From contig JBHBDS010000107.1 in the NCBI GenBank assembly GCA_041784625.1, positions 1-13,192 on the forward strand: DNA of 13,192 nucleotides, read 5' to 3'. This document shows positions 13,016-13,192 of the stretch, piece by piece. Source of the DNA: JAUNKE01 sp041784625. GTDB lineage: Bacteria; Bacillota; Clostridia; Peptostreptococcales; Filifactoraceae. Positions within the stretch are counted from its first letter, which is position 1; the number at the start of each line of letters is the position of its first letter. The notes beneath the pieces are model-generated. The model was not told the origin of the DNA, did not search any database, and worked only from the letters and a program-made list of their open reading frames with translations. Made by a program: the position numbers and the translations under genes.

Positions 13016-13192
13016 TAGTTTGAAAAATAGACAGAAATTTGTTATCGTATCTAACTCTGTTATTCTTATAAAACCAAGTTATTTCAAGCATACAAAAGTA
13101 CAGTTTACAAGGGACTACACAGGGTAACGGTCTGACGGGAGGATTACCGCCCGTCAGATTTTCCATGTAATGTTCAAGCTGTCGCTTGTGGC
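13016..13192. other. right-end region without recognisable gene
   Basis: No coding frame with a ribosome site is visible. A weak promoter-like pair (TTGTTA near 13038, TATTCT near 13060) would read rightward into the hairpin at 13131. A second small inverted repeat (CAAGC-tgtc-GCTTG) lies near the edge. The segment may be the leader of a gene outside the window. Confidence 0.3.
13131..13162 (+). terminator. strong GC-rich hairpin, terminator or leader element
   Basis: TCTGACGGG (13131-13139) pairs perfectly with CCCGTCAGA (13150-13158). Inside it GG (13141-13142) can pair with CC (13147-13148) around ATTA. Four T follow on the plus strand, so it could terminate rightward transcription. No plus-strand gene precedes it within the window, so it may belong to a leader RNA or to a gene beyond the edge. 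Confidence 0.5.

Noticed and set aside
1..13192. tRNA or rRNA genes, transposases, integrases or attachment sites
   Set aside because: I looked for cloverleaf-like segments, transposase motifs and long terminal inverted repeats and saw none. The flanking hairpin repeats at 196 and 1009 are not accompanied by a transposase.

Overview
The window reads as chromosomal DNA of a low-to-moderate GC Gram-positive-type bacterium (Bacillota, probably a clostridium-like anaerobe). The reasons are strong AAGGAGG ribosome sites, U-tract hairpin terminators, a methionine-type T-box leader, a DUF2207/LemA pair and several type II toxin-antitoxin (TA) modules. I cannot name the species from the sequence.

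Layout. (1) Positions 1-1140, accessory: a RelB/DinJ-type antitoxin and a RelE/ParE-type toxin on the minus strand. The toxin has a frameshifting internal deletion. A hairpin repeat lies on each side of the module, and the right-hand copy is attached to a remnant of a second toxin gene. (2) 1141-2452: an AAA_14/DUF4143 ATPase gene on the plus strand, preceded by three near-identical 18-bp palindromes spaced exactly 40 bp apart. (3) 2588-3060: a compact minus-strand unit with a good promoter, a 42-codon ORF, a 63-residue single-pass membrane protein and a terminator. A 63-residue protein with two membrane segments follows on the plus strand. (4) 3471-6248: the methionine locus, made of promoter, Met-specific T-box riboswitch, O-acetylhomoserine sulfhydrylase (metY), homoserine O-acetyltransferase (metA) and terminator. 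(5) 6357-8748: lemA and a DUF2207 membrane protein, ended by a terminator. (6) 8785-10307: a HigB toxin and a HigA antitoxin fused to an ImmA/IrrE-type metallopeptidase domain, with a perfect inverted-repeat operator in front and a terminator behind. (7) 10382-13015, minus strand: a PacL-like (DUF1490-like) small membrane protein translationally coupled to a P1B-type metal ATPase, similar in arrangement to mycobacterial pacL1-ctpC. (8) The right end has no recognisable gene but contains a strong GC-rich hairpin.

How the parts work together. When uncharged tRNA-Met accumulates, the T-box allows transcription of metY-metA. MetA then makes O-acetylhomoserine, since it has Glu at the acetyl-CoA specificity position 111, and MetY converts that product to homocysteine. 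The two TA loci look autoregulated through palindromes that overlap their promoters. The PacL-like protein and the ATPase probably form one membrane metal-efflux unit, but both lack the usual metal-binding motifs, so the transported metal is open.

The best candidates for something undescribed are the 40-bp-phased palindrome array of the AAA_14 gene, the PacL-like/ATPase pair without canonical metal sites, and the two-gene small-protein unit at 2588-3060.
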